Source of the DNA: Antennarius striatus
Lineage: Eukaryota; Chordata; Actinopteri; Lophiiformes; Antennariidae
Length of the DNA stretch: 64,000 bases
Reading direction: 5' to 3'
Assembly (NCBI RefSeq): GCF_040054535.1
Contig: NC_090794.1
Coordinates: forward strand, 1,022,501 to 1,086,500
Shown: piece after piece, positions 43,986-55,510 of the stretch
Numbering within the stretch: the first letter of the stretch is position 1
Layout: each line of letters opens with the position of its first letter
Translations under genes and position numbers: made by a program
The notes under the pieces: model-generated
Databases searched by the model: none
The model's input: the letters and a program-made list of their open reading frames with translations, nothing else
What the model was told of the DNA's origin: nothing

Positions 43986-46702
43986 CTATGTCTGCCTCTC
44001 TCTGAAGGCCTCCTCTCTCTTCGTGGCCACTTCATAGATTAGACCTGAAAACCAGATGAAAACATTTGGTGAGCGAAAGAGTCTGGTCCCTGTAATGTTC
44101 AGAAAGAGCCTCTAGGAGGCGCTCCACTAATGTCATTTCCTCAGACTGACAAAACGTCACGTCTTCATCTACTTCCTGTCATATTGATGATGTCACATTA
44201 ACTTCAGAATAGAGAAGAAACTCGTGTTTGTTCTTTCAAGCAGAGGAACGACTTGGGAACAATCAAACCACCAGAGAGCCCTTACCGTCCAGAACCCGTC
44301 TCGCTGCCTCTTTCTTCAACAAACGGTCGTCCACCTCTGACATCAGCCACGGCAAGAAATTCGTCCGAACATCTGGAAACCAGAACCACAATTATCATAG
44401 ACCTCATCTCTGGCTGGACAGAAACGACGCCTTCATGTGTCAGAAATGAGGAGAAGCTGATGGGGTTGAGACCGGAGAGCATCGCAGACACAAACACTCA
44501 CCGTTCTCCACAGGGTCGTAGAAGAAGCCTTGGTTCCTCAGGGAGGTGAAGACCGTCAACATGGCGTTGGCCACGAACTTCTGACCCAACGCCCTGGCGG
44601 CGACCTTCTCTGCTGTCTCTCGTTCTCTCCTCAACGCCTCCCTCTGCTGGGCAATTCTACGTTCCTGTGGAGAGAAGAAAAAGTTCTACACATGGGTTCT
44701 TGAAGACAGTACTGGGTCCCTGTTTCAGGTTCTGTGTGTCCAACAGGCTCAACCTTCAGCTCAAGTTATGACTCTTGACCGTCCTCTAAGGTTGGATCAG
44801 AAGCTGATGGACTTCCTGTTTCAGGTCTGAAGATGTTTCACCGCTCATCAGATTCCTCTCAGGAGCTACGGAGGTCTCTGATTGGAGGTGAAGCATCTTC
44901 ACGTCTAAAATACGAGTCCACTTGCTCTTATTTCAATGACTGATGAATCAGTAAAGGCATGAAATCCATGTTTCTATATAGTCTACGTACTTTCTCTTCT
45001 TTGCGTCGCCTCTCCGCCTCCTGAAGCCGCTGCACCTCCATCAGCTCGATGTTCCGGAGCTCCTGGAAGGCCCTCTGCTGGGCCTTCATGCAGGCCAGCT
45101 CCTCCTCCTCCATCACCTCCACCAGGGACTGCTCTACCGTCTTCCCCACCAGGACCTCCACCACCGGCCGAACCTCCCGATCGAAGTCAAACAGCTGCAG
45201 AGGATTGTGGTGTTAGTGTGTACTCTGACCCAGCAACACATTTTATCACACATGCACACATTCTACGTGATGATGACCTGGCTCTGGGAGTCTGTTTGAC
45301 TGGATTCCTCAAACACAACTTTCACACAGGATTTCTCTGACATCATTTAAATACATCAAAACTGAGAGAACCTGATTGAGATGCTAACTAACACCTGGAT
45401 TTACTCATCCAGAGCATCAGAGGGTATTTTACAATGATAACTTGGTCCTACAGTCTAAAAAAAGTCACATTTCTTCCATAAATAATATCTGAAACAAGAC
45501 TATCAAGTTTTGTTAGAACTCTATGAAGGCTGTTGATACAGAAACTTACATCTCCGTCCTCTATCTGGGTTCCAACGTCTTCACCACATTTTGCAGGTAT
45601 GAATAATGGACTTGGAGGTCTATCCAAGAACTCGTCGGTCTGGCAGACGGTGTCTTTAACCTCAATGACATCACTCAGCTCTTCAAGGTAACGCTCTGAA
45701 AATAAAGGTCGGGTTACAAAGACTCTGATTTACAACAACACATTTAAAAACCTCATCCTAACGCCTGTCTGACCCGTTTGGACATCGACGTGTTGTCTGC
45801 CCAGCAGCGGTTCTGGAGTCGTGGATCCCAGCTGCTCTCTGGCTCGTTTTCGACCGATGTTTCTCCTCGATGCCTCGTGTTGTCTTTGTAATTCAACACG
45901 ATCCGACTGAGTCACCTTTGAACGGTGGATGAAAACACACACGGTCAGCATAGAGACACCAAAAGGAAAGGAACGCCTGTTAAATGGATGTTCTGTACAT
46001 ACAGTCGGAATGATGCGCTGGGCATAAGTGTTTCCTCTGACGACTCGGCGGTCGTACATAATATTTCCATAGCTAACAGGAGTCCTGTTGTCAGGGGGAA
46101 ACAGATCATTTGGACAAGCAGCGAGATGAACGTGTTAACATGACAGACTGACATGTGTCTCGCTAGTCTGATAGCTGTAAAATTAGCACATACTAATTAA
46201 ATTTAAAACAACTAAAATTTAAAAATTTAAAAAAATATATATTATACTCTCAGTCCTTGAATGTGTGGTTGAATGGATTTGAAGTGATGTAATATAATAT
46301 GAATTAATGAATGCGAAAGTAAAGAGTAATAGTAAGTTGGTCATTAAAATTATAATACAAATAACTTTTGTTGACTTTGTGTCTTTAAATGACACAAGAA
46401 TTAGATTAACACTAAAAAAAAAAAAGCAATCTTTGTCTTTTAATTATATCACATGACATAGATTAAATCGTTGGTGTTTGATAATTACATGACAGGAATA
46501 TTTAAACAGCATTTGAGTACACACTTAATCTCCTAACTAGTTAGCTGGTTAGCTGCCTGTGCTAACACAAACCGGTAGCAAACACTCGTTACTGTTCGGC
46601 GGGAGGCTCCCGGTACTTGGGCCGGTTCTCCACGGCTCTGGGGCGGCTGGAGAACGTGTAACACCCGCCAGAACCCCTCTGGCCCCGCGAAACGAACGCC
46701 AT
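43986..46702 (-). CDS. rsph3: Radial spoke head protein 3 homologue
   Basis: RSPH3 is a structural protein of the axonemal radial spoke in motile cilia and flagella, and is known as an A-kinase anchor. Minus-strand exons: 46593-46702, 46003-46084, 45774-45915, 45550-45695, 44991-45194, 44502-44664, 44286-44372, 43986-44044. The phases agree and the sum is 993 bases (330 residues). Family landmarks are YTFSSRPRA near the start, NIMYDRRVVRGNTYA, DTVCQTDEFLDRPPSPLF, RPVVEVLVGKTVEQSLVEVM, GFFYDPVENG and NFLPWLMSEVDDRLL. The VEVLVGKTVEQSLVEVM helix matches the PKA RII-binding region of the family. Glu/Arg-rich coiled coil follows it. The chosen start is the first Met of the exon encoding MAFVSRGQRG; mammalian isoforms can be longer at the N-terminus. 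It is convergent with cpsf3. Confidence 0.95.
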
Positions 46703-46809
46703 TCTCCAAGGAATACAACTTCACGATCCAAGGATGATTGTTGTAGCAACCGTATCCAGGAAGTCACCTACCTCACTTCCGCTATGAAGACGCTCGACAC
46801 CTGTGACGT

Positions 46810-47380
46810 ATAATAATTAAATATTTTATTTTTAGCACTTCGTACTTTTTCATTCTAGCATATTAATATTACTATGATTTACCAGATAAAATAAATTAAC
46901 TAAAATATAGATTTTTAAAACTAATTGTGTTCCGAGCTAACTAGCTAGTCAATACAAATACAAATACTGATGTTTAGTGAATCTTTCTTAAATATCAAAT
47001 AGCACTTTTATTTTTTTAAAGAACCAATTATTCTGGGCTTTAGAATTAATCACTTGTTTACTTTCAAGGATTATTAAAGGATATTAATTATTGATATTAA
47101 TGATATTATTATTAAAGCATCTACAATATTTTGTTTTTGATCATTATTTAGTATTAGTAGAATCACATATTTGTTGATTTAAATGTTTGTTATGTCCAAA
47201 TTAAATCCCCACTAGACTTCCCAGAAATAATTCCTTCATTTCCCGTACCACTTTTTCCACTCTCGTAGGTCACGGGGGTTGTTATCCCCGCAGACTGACA
47301 AGCCATGAGGTGACAAGATGCTCAGTGATACCAAAAAAATTCAAAAAAATCACAAAACAGAAACGAGAAAGCTTCAATCT
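46810..47380. other. AT-rich gene-free interval upstream of rsph3
   Basis: Very AT-rich with only short frames. The ETS-like sites caggaagtca and acttccgct at about 46757-46782 probably belong to the rsph3 promoter. Confidence 0.4.
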
Positions 47381-47389
47381 AATCTGACA

Positions 47390-47590
47390 TCTGGGAGGGG
47401 CTGCGGACGCACCTGGCCGGTTTGAGGTACCTGAGGGCGATTCACATCTACGGGAGAGGAGTACTGTACACTATCTTCACCAGCAGACTGTTAGTTGAGG
47501 CCTCCATGGTGACCAGCTACATGAGATATCTCCAGCAGCATGAGCTCCATGGCGTTGGCCCCGGATGAGACTCCTTCTACGGTAGACTGA
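47390..47590 (+). pseudogene. Possible unidentified coding remnant
   Basis: On the plus strand an open stretch reads IWEGLRTHLAGLRYLRAIHI and continues through LLVEASMVTSYMRYLQQHEL before a stop. Third positions are biased to G/C, unlike the AT-rich surroundings. An in-frame stop lies just upstream. On the minus strand the same DNA reads ILLMKGQSTVEGVSSGANAM from a TAG acceptor. I do not recognise either reading. Confidence 0.25.
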
Positions 47591-47739
47591 CCCTTCATCA
47601 GGAGGATTTCTAGAAAAATACATAAATTAAAATCAATAAAAATTAACAATACATGCACCATTTGAAAATGAATGCATGATCAAAGCAAATACTTTATTTC
47701 AAGAAATTGTTCCAAATTCATACAAATACGACTAAGTAC

Positions 47740-48195
47740 AGGTGGTTCTCAACTCACGAACATTCAGTAGATATTGGAAATATATGTACGTATTATAATA
47801 TATTACAGGTTTTTATTCTGATTTATTGTACAGTAACTTGATATCATGAGCTTTTAACGGTTTTCTCGTGATTTTTGGACAGAGGTTGAGAGAAATGATG
47901 TAAACCTGATTTACTTTTTCGTGTATTTTTTGTGAACTGACGTATAATCAAGAACGACTAAACTAAATGACATGAACGTGTATTTTATTTATTATGTTTT
48001 GTTTTTATTTTCCTGGAATTGTTTCTGGTCAGTTTTAAGGGAATAGAACTTTAATATATAGAGTAGAAATGACATTTAAATGACCTCAAATGGACATTAG
48101 AGTTTGAAATTGGATAAATAACAACCTACGAACAATTCAACTGATGAACAGTCTCTCAGAACCAGTCGTGTTTGTAGGTTGAGGACTTCCTGTAA
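47740..48195. repeat. Dispersed repeat, copy 1 (uninterrupted)
   Basis: Shares long stretches with 56030-57615: tttattgtacagtaac, taacggttttct, tggaattgtttctggtcagt and, near its end, acaattcaact followed by gtaggttgaggactt. It includes a single agtagaaatgacat segment where the second copy has a 1.2-kb minisatellite. Confidence 0.75.
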
Positions 48196-48314
48196 TATAA
48201 GTTATAAATCTTACACAGTTAAAGTAATAAAAGACCATTTGAGATGAACCAAATAACAGACAATATCTGATAATAAACAACGTTTTGAAGGTGTAGATAC
48301 TTACTGGGGTTAAG

Positions 48315-48413
48315 GTGACAGAAGACATGGCTGACTCCTCTTCATCGTCCTCATCCGGTCTCTTGGGGACTCTTCTCTCTGCTCTTCCTGGATATTTTCT
48401 CTTGTGTTCACTA
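48315..48413 (-). other. Possible exon of an unidentified gene
   Basis: On the minus strand, between an acceptor (gtcgtttag) and a GTAAGT donor, an open reading gives EHKRKYPGRAERRVPKRPDE followed by DDEEESAMSSVTLTP. The composition looks protein-like (basic then acidic). Its phase would continue into the minus-strand reading at 47487-47610. No start exon was found and the product is unknown. Confidence 0.25.
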
Positions 48414-49132
48414 AACGACCAAAGGAGGAAAAGCCCAAAAATTGTTGAAAAGTCAAAACGGCAAAAACTTCAAAAACACAGCAAACAACACATTTAAAAA
48501 AAACACAAACCTAGCCGAAACATGAAAAACACGAAAAAAATCACTTCAGAATAAAATATTTAAACTATTATTTAGAAGATTTGGATTAATTTACACATAA
48601 CATACCTCTAAAACTTTGCTAAACTCCCAGAACCCGCACCAAAAGTTTGTCTGAATCCTCCTGCCCGGACACACCTGCGGCGCTCAGTCGTTACCGTAAA
48701 ACACAGAATAGAAGGACAAAGCTCCGTTTCACAGCTGTCAGGGATTCCAGCTGCCCGATGTGGTGATAAATACAGTCAGAGGAAAGATGGTCAGGAAGCA
48801 GGGACAGATTTCCTGATCATTGTTTGTTTGTCCAGCTGTTTGTTTGTTTGTTTGTTTTCTCGGTGTTCTGTCTGGTCTTCAGTCCTGAATGTGTCGACTT
48901 CGTCCACCCACCTGTTCAGCACCGTGTAACCTGTGGGGGGCGCTGCAGCGCCTTTACACGTCAGGAGGAGCACAGAGTGGACAGGAGCGGACGACATTCT
49001 GATCTTCGTGGAAACAGTAATGACTTACTGAGTTTTTCTGAGTGGATTCTAATAATTGATGGTGTATAAAAGATCCTCGTTATTTTTAATGTGTGATCTT
49101 TAACGTCTTGTTGCGCAGTTTCTTTTATAAAC

Positions 49133-49142
49133 AAAAGTGAAA
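49133..49142 (+). promoter_or_regulatory. Interferon-response-element-like site upstream of the IFI44-like gene
   Basis: aaaagtgaaa, within agtttcttttataaacaaaa and gtgaaagtaaaa, resembles the GAAANNGAAA ISRE core. It lies about 530 bases before the predicted start of the IFI44-like gene. Motif evidence only. Confidence 0.4.
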
Positions 49143-49665
49143 GTAAAAAATCGCTGCTGACTGACGTGTTGAGAATAGTTGTTATAACGCCTATAAATGT
49201 GAAAATGTGTGATTTAAAATCCTGTTTTGTGACAGATTTATTTTTCTATCTCGTTCAGACTGTTCAGAGTCTCCTCTGAGGTGACTTTGACATTTTTAAT
49301 CATTCTAACAGGATAGAATTCAAAAGGTTTGTTCATGGGAAGATTTATTTAGTGTTGGACACTTTGAATATTTGGGACGAACAGCTAAAATTGATAATTC
49401 CTACATTTAAAAATTTGATGAATCGTTTCTTATATGGGGCCAGGTAGAGATTCATCTGCTGCTATGCATGTGTCTAATTTCCACAGGAAGTGACGTCATA
49501 ATTTGTTTTTGACTGAAATAAATGTTCCCCTGATGTTGGAAGACATTGTGAACCAAAGGTGTTAGATGTACTCGGACTCTGGTTCTGGATCAGTGTCCAG
49601 TCGTTTCACCAACAGCTGAAGAGTTCAGATCTTTGCTGATTACATCACTCTTCTGTCTTTCAGTC

Positions 49666-52600
49666 ATGGGAGGACAACCATGCAAACAGGAAAGGCAACC
49701 ATGGAGGACAATAAACTGGGGGTGGGTTTGTCTGGATCTCCAGTCTGTCTTGTTGTGTGACAGTCGGGTTCTGCCCTCCTGTCCATTAGAACTAACTTCC
49801 AGCTAAAGCTGTGTAAAAACACACACGTGATCATGTTGTCGTCCCTGATCAGAGAGAACACCACAGTCCTGCAGAGGGTGAAGGAGTACAGCCCCCAGAC
49901 TGAAGGTCAACAGCTCAGGGTTCTTCTCATTGGACCGGTTGGAGCTGGAAAGTCCAGTTTCATCAACTCGGTCCAAAGTGTCTTTCGTAAAAGACCCTGG
50001 GTCCAGGCTTTGGTGGGCGAGGATGAACACTCTTTCACTAAAAAGGTATGAAGAACCTTGGATTGTGTTAATAAAGATTGTGCTGATCCACCACACCTTC
50101 AGTGTCAACCGGTGTGATGGAAGTTCATGTTCTGCTCTGCAGACTTTAGCCTATGATCCTCTGCTGTAGACCAGCATGTGATTAAAACATGCAGGAGATA
50201 GACTAGACCAGAGGACACTGGATAGATCCTGTACCCCCACCAAGGTCCAGCTTTCGCTAATAATTAAACACCAGAATCTAAACTTCAGAACAACAGCGCC
50301 AGGGTTCTTCCAGGGAAGAGTTGACAAATGTTCTTAACAACGACCGTAAGCTGAGATAGATGGATACTAGTGGAGGAGGAGACCATCAAACTAGACTATG
50401 TTGACGAAATAGAAGTAAGCATCAAAAGCCGTGGACACAAGGCGTGCACTTGTTTGCGGATATGGGAAGGGTTCCTTGAACGGGGGCTCAGTGGCAAAAA
50501 GCAGAACTGCAGAACAATAGTCACATATGGTGAAGCTTGTTTGTTCATATCGTCGACTGTTCATAAGTAGAGGACTATGTTTAGATGTAGAGACCTGAAA
50601 AAGTTTTTTTCATAATAGCATTTCTTTAATGAATAATCCCATGATGTCCTAGAAATAAATTGAATAGCTGAATGATGGAGAAGGACACTATCAAACTTGA
50701 GGAAATAGAAGCAAGCATCAAAAGCCAAGGACACAAGGGGTGCGTTTGTTTGTGGATATGTGAAGGGTCCCTTGGACAGGGGCTAAGACCTGAGGAGACA
50801 GAATGCAGGGACCTAAAACTGTTCTGGAAGAGTGTAACGCAGTTTAATGTGTGCTGAGTAACAACGTGTTGACTTCTCTACTATTTTTAGTACACAACTT
50901 ACAAAGTCCAAAAAGAAGACAGACAGTCTTTCTACCCTTTTGTCTTCAATGACACCATGGGCCTGGAGCAACAGGGAGTTCTTGTGGAGGACATCAAACT
51001 GGCGCTGAAGGGACATGTGAAGGACGGCTACACGGTACGGTTCTTGACAACTGTAGAATTCTTCTGTAGTATGTACTCATGGAACAGTGATTGAAATGTA
51101 TGGAATGCATTTGTTCTATAGTTCAATCCTGAATAAAGGTTGTCAGAGGACAGTGGTTTCTACAACAGAGCTCCAACTGCCAACGACCGAGTCCATGTTC
51201 TGGTGTTTGTCATTCCTGCAAGACTGGTATTCCTACCCATGGATTGCATAATGCACAAACAAAGTGATGAAAACATGAACAACTTACAACAGTATAAGAA
51301 CATTCTGCCGAAGTTTCAAGTCATCAGGAGGGAAGCCAGTGATCTGGGTAAGAACAAAACTCTGGGTGTTGTTCTGGTCGTGGGTTTTTAACAAGGACAA
51401 TATGAAACTTTCTAATGAGACTCAAAACTTTGTTCCCTGTTGTTTGGCAGGAATTCCTCAAGTGGGTATTATCACTAAAATTGATGAACTCCACCACGGA
51501 ATTAATACAGATTTACACAACACCTACAAGAGTCTCTACTTGCATATGAAGGTATGTTTGACTGGTGGTGAATATTCAGACGTTACACCTCCAACCACAG
51601 GACAGAATGACAACAGAAAGATGTCAGACTACCCATTTTTGTTTGTGCTCATTCTGAATCGCTACGTCGCCACCTGCTGTCCTGGCACTGCAGCGTTTTC
51701 AGCCAGTTCAACAGATCCGTGTGCACCAGCATGTTTTTAAACCGTTACTTTCAGGGTAAAGATTCCTGAGAGTTACTGAAGTTTAAGAACCAGCCAGCTT
51801 TTAACAGAACATAACCAGTGAGTACTGACTGGTGATCCACACTGATGTGCTGGTTTCACCACACATCCCTATCTCGTACGGCCATGATCTCTGGGCACAG
51901 ACCATAATAAATCTTCTTTTCCTTTCGGTTTTTCCCTTCAGGGGTCACCACAGCGAATCAGTTGCCTTTTGATTCGCATGTTTGATTTGGCAAAGGTTTT
52001 ACATCGGATGCCCTTCCTGACACAACCTTCTGTATTTATCCGGACTTGAGACTGGCACAATAAGATACTGGATTGTGCCCTCCTATGGCTACATGAGACA
52101 CTTATGTATTCTTACTAAATCAGCAAGGTCCTGTGGTATGTCAGCAATACCAATGAAATAATGTACTATCCACAGCTGCATGTAGGAGACTGACATTTAG
52201 CTGTAGTTACAAAGCTAACTGATGGAATACTTACTGTTGAAATCTGCCGGTGAAAAAAAAAATCCTTATTTAAATTAAATGTAAGAATTTCAATTTCTAC
52301 ACAAATGATGACTTATCACATATAGTACAATATGTGCCCATATACTTCTGCATCAAGATTAAAACTGATCCTGACTTAGACCACTATGAGGAGAACAGCA
52401 ACTTCTCACCTTCTCAAAATTGAACCCTGCACAGACCACAATAACTAAAAGTTTTTATTACCGTTAGGTCATAGCTGGTCCAAAGGGTGTTCTGAGTATC
52501 AGAAAGTCATTGACTGTTCAGAGCTGTGGTGTTGTGATTGTTTTTAGATGGACATGTTCAGTATGGAGTCGGACATCCCAAAAAATTGCATCTTCCCGGT

Positions 52601-52736
52601 GAAGAACTACACTTCAGAAACCTCCCTAGACGAGAAGGTTGACTCTCTGATCCTGAACGCCTTGGAAAACATCATCAACTTTGGAGACGACAACATCAAC
52701 CTCCGGAAGAGTAGTGAGAGGCTGGTCAATTTCTAA
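49666..52736 (+). CDS. Interferon-induced protein 44-like GTPase, with a premature stop
   Basis: IFI44-family proteins are interferon-induced, dynamin-like GTP-binding proteins. Six exons: 49666-49721 ([18 protein letters not shown]), 49853-50045, 50891-51034, 51122-51347, 51451-51551, 52548-52736. The sum is 303 codons in a consistent phase. Family marks are [20 protein letters not shown], the P-loop GPVGAGKS (residues 46-53), [18 protein letters not shown] and [12 protein letters not shown] (the TKxD base-recognition motif). Exon 4 should begin FNPE-S-RLSED, but the fifth codon is TAA (51134-51136). All splice sites and the rest of the frame are intact, so this is a recent nonsense change, a polymorphism or a sequence error. 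If real, the product stops at residue 135, before the TKxD motif. The exon 2 acceptor (49852) is the best of three choices. A deleted relative lies at 61890-62760 (-). Confidence 0.85.
51692..52488. mobile_element. Inserted segment in intron 5 of the IFI44-like gene
   Basis: The deleted second IFI44-like copy has the two flanks of this segment almost joined. The segment contains ggggtcaccacagcgaatca and atcggatgcccttcctgaca, motifs of a very common teleost interspersed repeat. The family is not resolved here. Confidence 0.5.
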
Positions 52737-53084
52737 CAGCATGTCACCGACAACATTTTGTAAATTAATCATATCTGAAATCAGCTTTAATTTGTGACGC
52801 TCAGTGTTCATTCGATGCTTCTTGTGTGTTTTATCATAGCACGACAACAACACATCTGTCCAGATATTTCATTTCACTGAAGCTCACTGTGTTCACGTTA
52901 GTGAGTCGTTAATCTCTAGCAGACGTTACACCAATCCACTGATTGATCCACAGAACCTAATATCACTAAATGTAACTTGGAAGTGATTAAAATTGTAACA
53001 AGTGAGTAAAGAACTCTTCTGAGCCTCTGTAGTGTCCGGTCCTGTTCGTCAGAAGCGTGGTGAAGCACTATTTTTCCCCCCCCC

Positions 53085-53115
53085 TGACTTAAGGCTTGAA
53101 GGGCAGGAGGTTCAG
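53085..53115 (-). pseudogene. Remnant of the 3' end of a trim50-like gene
   Basis: On the minus strand, gcccttcaagccttaagtca matches the last codons and stop of the trim50-like gene at 61855-61880. It lies tail-to-tail with the IFI44-like gene, as the deleted IFI44 copy does with trim50. No upstream TRIM exons remain. Confidence 0.7.
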
Positions 53116-53835
53116 AGGAAGGCACGAGGGCAGATAATTCTTATCTTTTTAGTTGTAATCCTCATTTGTTGTGTTCCACTCCAGTGTCTTAAGTGTGTTT
53201 GTAGTGTTACACATCATTCATGTTGATCTTCCACAGCATTCCCATATATTTTATGACAGTTTGCTGCTTCTCTGCATTCACTGTCAGATTGAATCTCATT
53301 CACATGTCAGTCAAAATGTGTTGTATGTGATCCGTGTAAAGTGGAAATCATGCATCTCTCAGGTTTGTGCTTTAATTCACCGACTTGTCTCGACTTTCAT
53401 CATAATAAATGCGATAGACTGAGAATACAAGAACAAAAAAATGTACGGCGATACTTCATGATTATAAAATATCTCCAGGAGGAAAAGACGTGCAGGAAAA
53501 CATCTCTGCAGACACCAACTGTTGATGACGTCAAAGTTTCAACGTGAATTTATATAAATTAATTAAATATAAAAAAATATATATTACATATATATTTATG
53601 AGTGTTTAAATGTTCGCGGTTAAGACAAATATGACTCCCTGGTGACACGTCGTCATTAAATGCGTTATTTTTTTATAGAATGACACATTCTTGTATAAAA
53701 ACATACAATTTTGCGTTGTTTTTTGTGGATTCTGTCACCTTTCACTGACCGTATCGTTCTTGTTGCCGGAAATGATCTGCGAGGCTGAGAGAAAAAAAAA
53801 GTCGACGGTTGATGACGACAGCGGAAGTTGGAGCA

Positions 53836-53846
53836 AAGATGGCGGC
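53836..53846 (+). promoter_or_regulatory. YY1-like site overlapping the gon7 start codon
   Basis: aagatggcggc matches the YY1 consensus and contains the ATG, a known arrangement in short-5'UTR housekeeping genes. Confidence 0.5.
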
Positions 53847-54237
53847 CGTGGCCCTGTTCGCGGAGCTGAAATATCGGGACGGGAGAAGAGAGACAATCGA
53901 CGTTAGCGTGCAAAATAATCTGGGTTCAGTGATCGCCGGGATTAAGGAGCTAAATGCTAACGTGTCGCAGCTTCTCAGCGACTTGGTGGCGCGAGAGAAA
54001 ACCCACGGAGACTGCGCAGGTGAGCTGACTGAAAGCCGTGGCGACTCCCCCCCCTAGTGGTCACCAGTGGAACAGTCCGGTACCTGTCGAAGGTGAAACC
54101 CGTTTGTTTTGTGGGTTAACAGGATTTATTTCGTGTTTCATGTTCTTGTTACTATAGGAGAGGAAGAAGAGGAGGACAGTGATGATGAAGAGGAGAACAA
54201 TGAACCACAGCCTCCAGCGAAAAGAACGAAGATCTGA
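53839..54237 (+). CDS. gon7: EKC/KEOPS complex subunit GON7
   Basis: GON7 is the small, partly disordered subunit of the KEOPS complex, which makes the t6A modification at position 37 of tRNAs that read ANN codons. Two exons, 53839-54019 and 54158-54237, give 86 residues, within the size range of the family. The N-terminal half (MAAVALFAELKYRDGRRETI, then VIAGIKELNANVSQLLSDLV) resembles the strand and helix of human GON7. The C-terminus is the expected acidic tail followed by AKRTKI (human AKRPKT). The start codon lies in a YY1-type aagatggcggc context. Lyset follows tail-to-tail, as expected from the human 14q32 pair. Confidence 0.88.
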
Positions 54238-54315
54238 AACGAAAAGCACGCGACACGCCAGATCTTTTGGATTGGACTCCAAACTAAAGATGGCAGATGA
54301 TCAGCAACAGATGAA

Positions 54316-54321
54316 AATAAA
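54316..54321 (+). promoter_or_regulatory. Poly(A) signal of gon7
   Basis: AATAAA about 80 bases after the gon7 stop. A second one lies at 54880-54885. Confidence 0.5.
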
Positions 54322-54586
54322 AATGGTCTTTTCAGGCTGTCTGGTCTTTGTCTACTTGACCAGCGACCAATCGATCAGTTATCGTTTACCACTGGAGAGA
54401 CGAGGTGTCCAACAACCAACCAATCAGAAACCGATCGGAAGAACCAATCAAACATTTAAGGGGAAACGTCTTACCGTTTGGTTCCATGTCAGACATCACA
54501 AGGAGGAAGATGAAGCCCAGACATCAGTGCACATTCCTGAACGATGAAGATCCCAAGAGTCCACCAGAGGAAGTCCTGGAGTCACA

Positions 54587-54795
54587 AGTCACCTGACTGG
54601 AGTCACAGTCACCTGACTGGAGTCACAGTCACCTGACCGGAGTCACAGTCACCTGACTGGAGTCACAGTCACCTGACTGGAGTCACAGTCACCTGACTGG
54701 AGTCACAGTCACCTGACCGGAGTCACAGTCACCTGATTGGAGTCACAGTCACCTGACTGGAGTCACAGTCACCTGACTGGACTCCAGAAGAAACC
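54587..54795. repeat. Minisatellite with a 20-bp unit
   Basis: About ten near-perfect copies of ctggagtcacagtcacctga between gon7 and lyset, with single variants such as gaccgg and gattgg. Confidence 0.95.
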
Positions 54796-54964
54796 CTCTG
54801 GTGGGTCTGAAGGGTTTGTCATCAGCTTCATTTCTTTTAAACCTGACTTTTGCCAATTTTAATGAAAATGTTTCTCCACAATAAAACATTTTTTTTATTT
54901 TATTGATGTTACAAAGTTGTCATGGTAACCCCTGTCACTCCCCTTGAATTTAAATAAAGTATTT

Positions 54965-54970
54965 TTTATT
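54965..54970 (-). promoter_or_regulatory. Poly(A) signal of lyset
   Basis: AATAAA on the minus strand about 540 bases beyond the lyset stop. Confidence 0.5.
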
Positions 54971-55510
54971 AGCTGCTCATTCCCCGACTACAGAATCTAC
55001 AAAAACCCCGGTGCTGTGAACGCCCCGCTGTGGCGTCAACTTGAACCCGTCCAAATATGGTCGGTTTCTGCACGCCGCCGCTGATTGGCTGTTCTCCGGC
55101 ACTGACGGCGCAGCGGTTACACATCTCAACAACTGTTGCACACAACAGGGAAACAGTAACAAAGCATTTTCTCAGATTGTGTAACCATAGCAACAGTAAT
55201 GAAGATCTAAACCAGCCACACAGATGGCGGTAGGTCGATCCTCCAGCCAATCACAGCAGCCGAGGAGAACCGAACAGTCGACGATGGCGGAAGTCTAAAC
55301 TCCTCTCCAGAGGCTTTAATTCCAACAGGAGTGTTTGTTAAACTGTTCAAAGGCACACAGGAAATGACATCACAAACATCAACACAAACACCTGTTTTTG
55401 TTCAGGCTCCTCCTCTGGCCATAGCTCCACCCCTTTGTGCGTCAAGGAGGAAGCTGCCTGTCTGATTGGTGGTCCCCTTCACGGTGGTGGTGGCTTTTCA
55501 GCCGTGCTCT

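Noticed and set aside
50370-50857. Two similar short frames with [13 protein letters not shown] and [11 protein letters not shown] in intron 2 of the IFI44-like gene
   Set aside because: They are a tandem duplicate of non-coding intron sequence, out of phase with the exons, and no known domain was seen.
54587-54795. CRISPR-like array
   Set aside because: The regular 20-bp units are head-to-tail without spacers, in a eukaryotic genome; it is a minisatellite.
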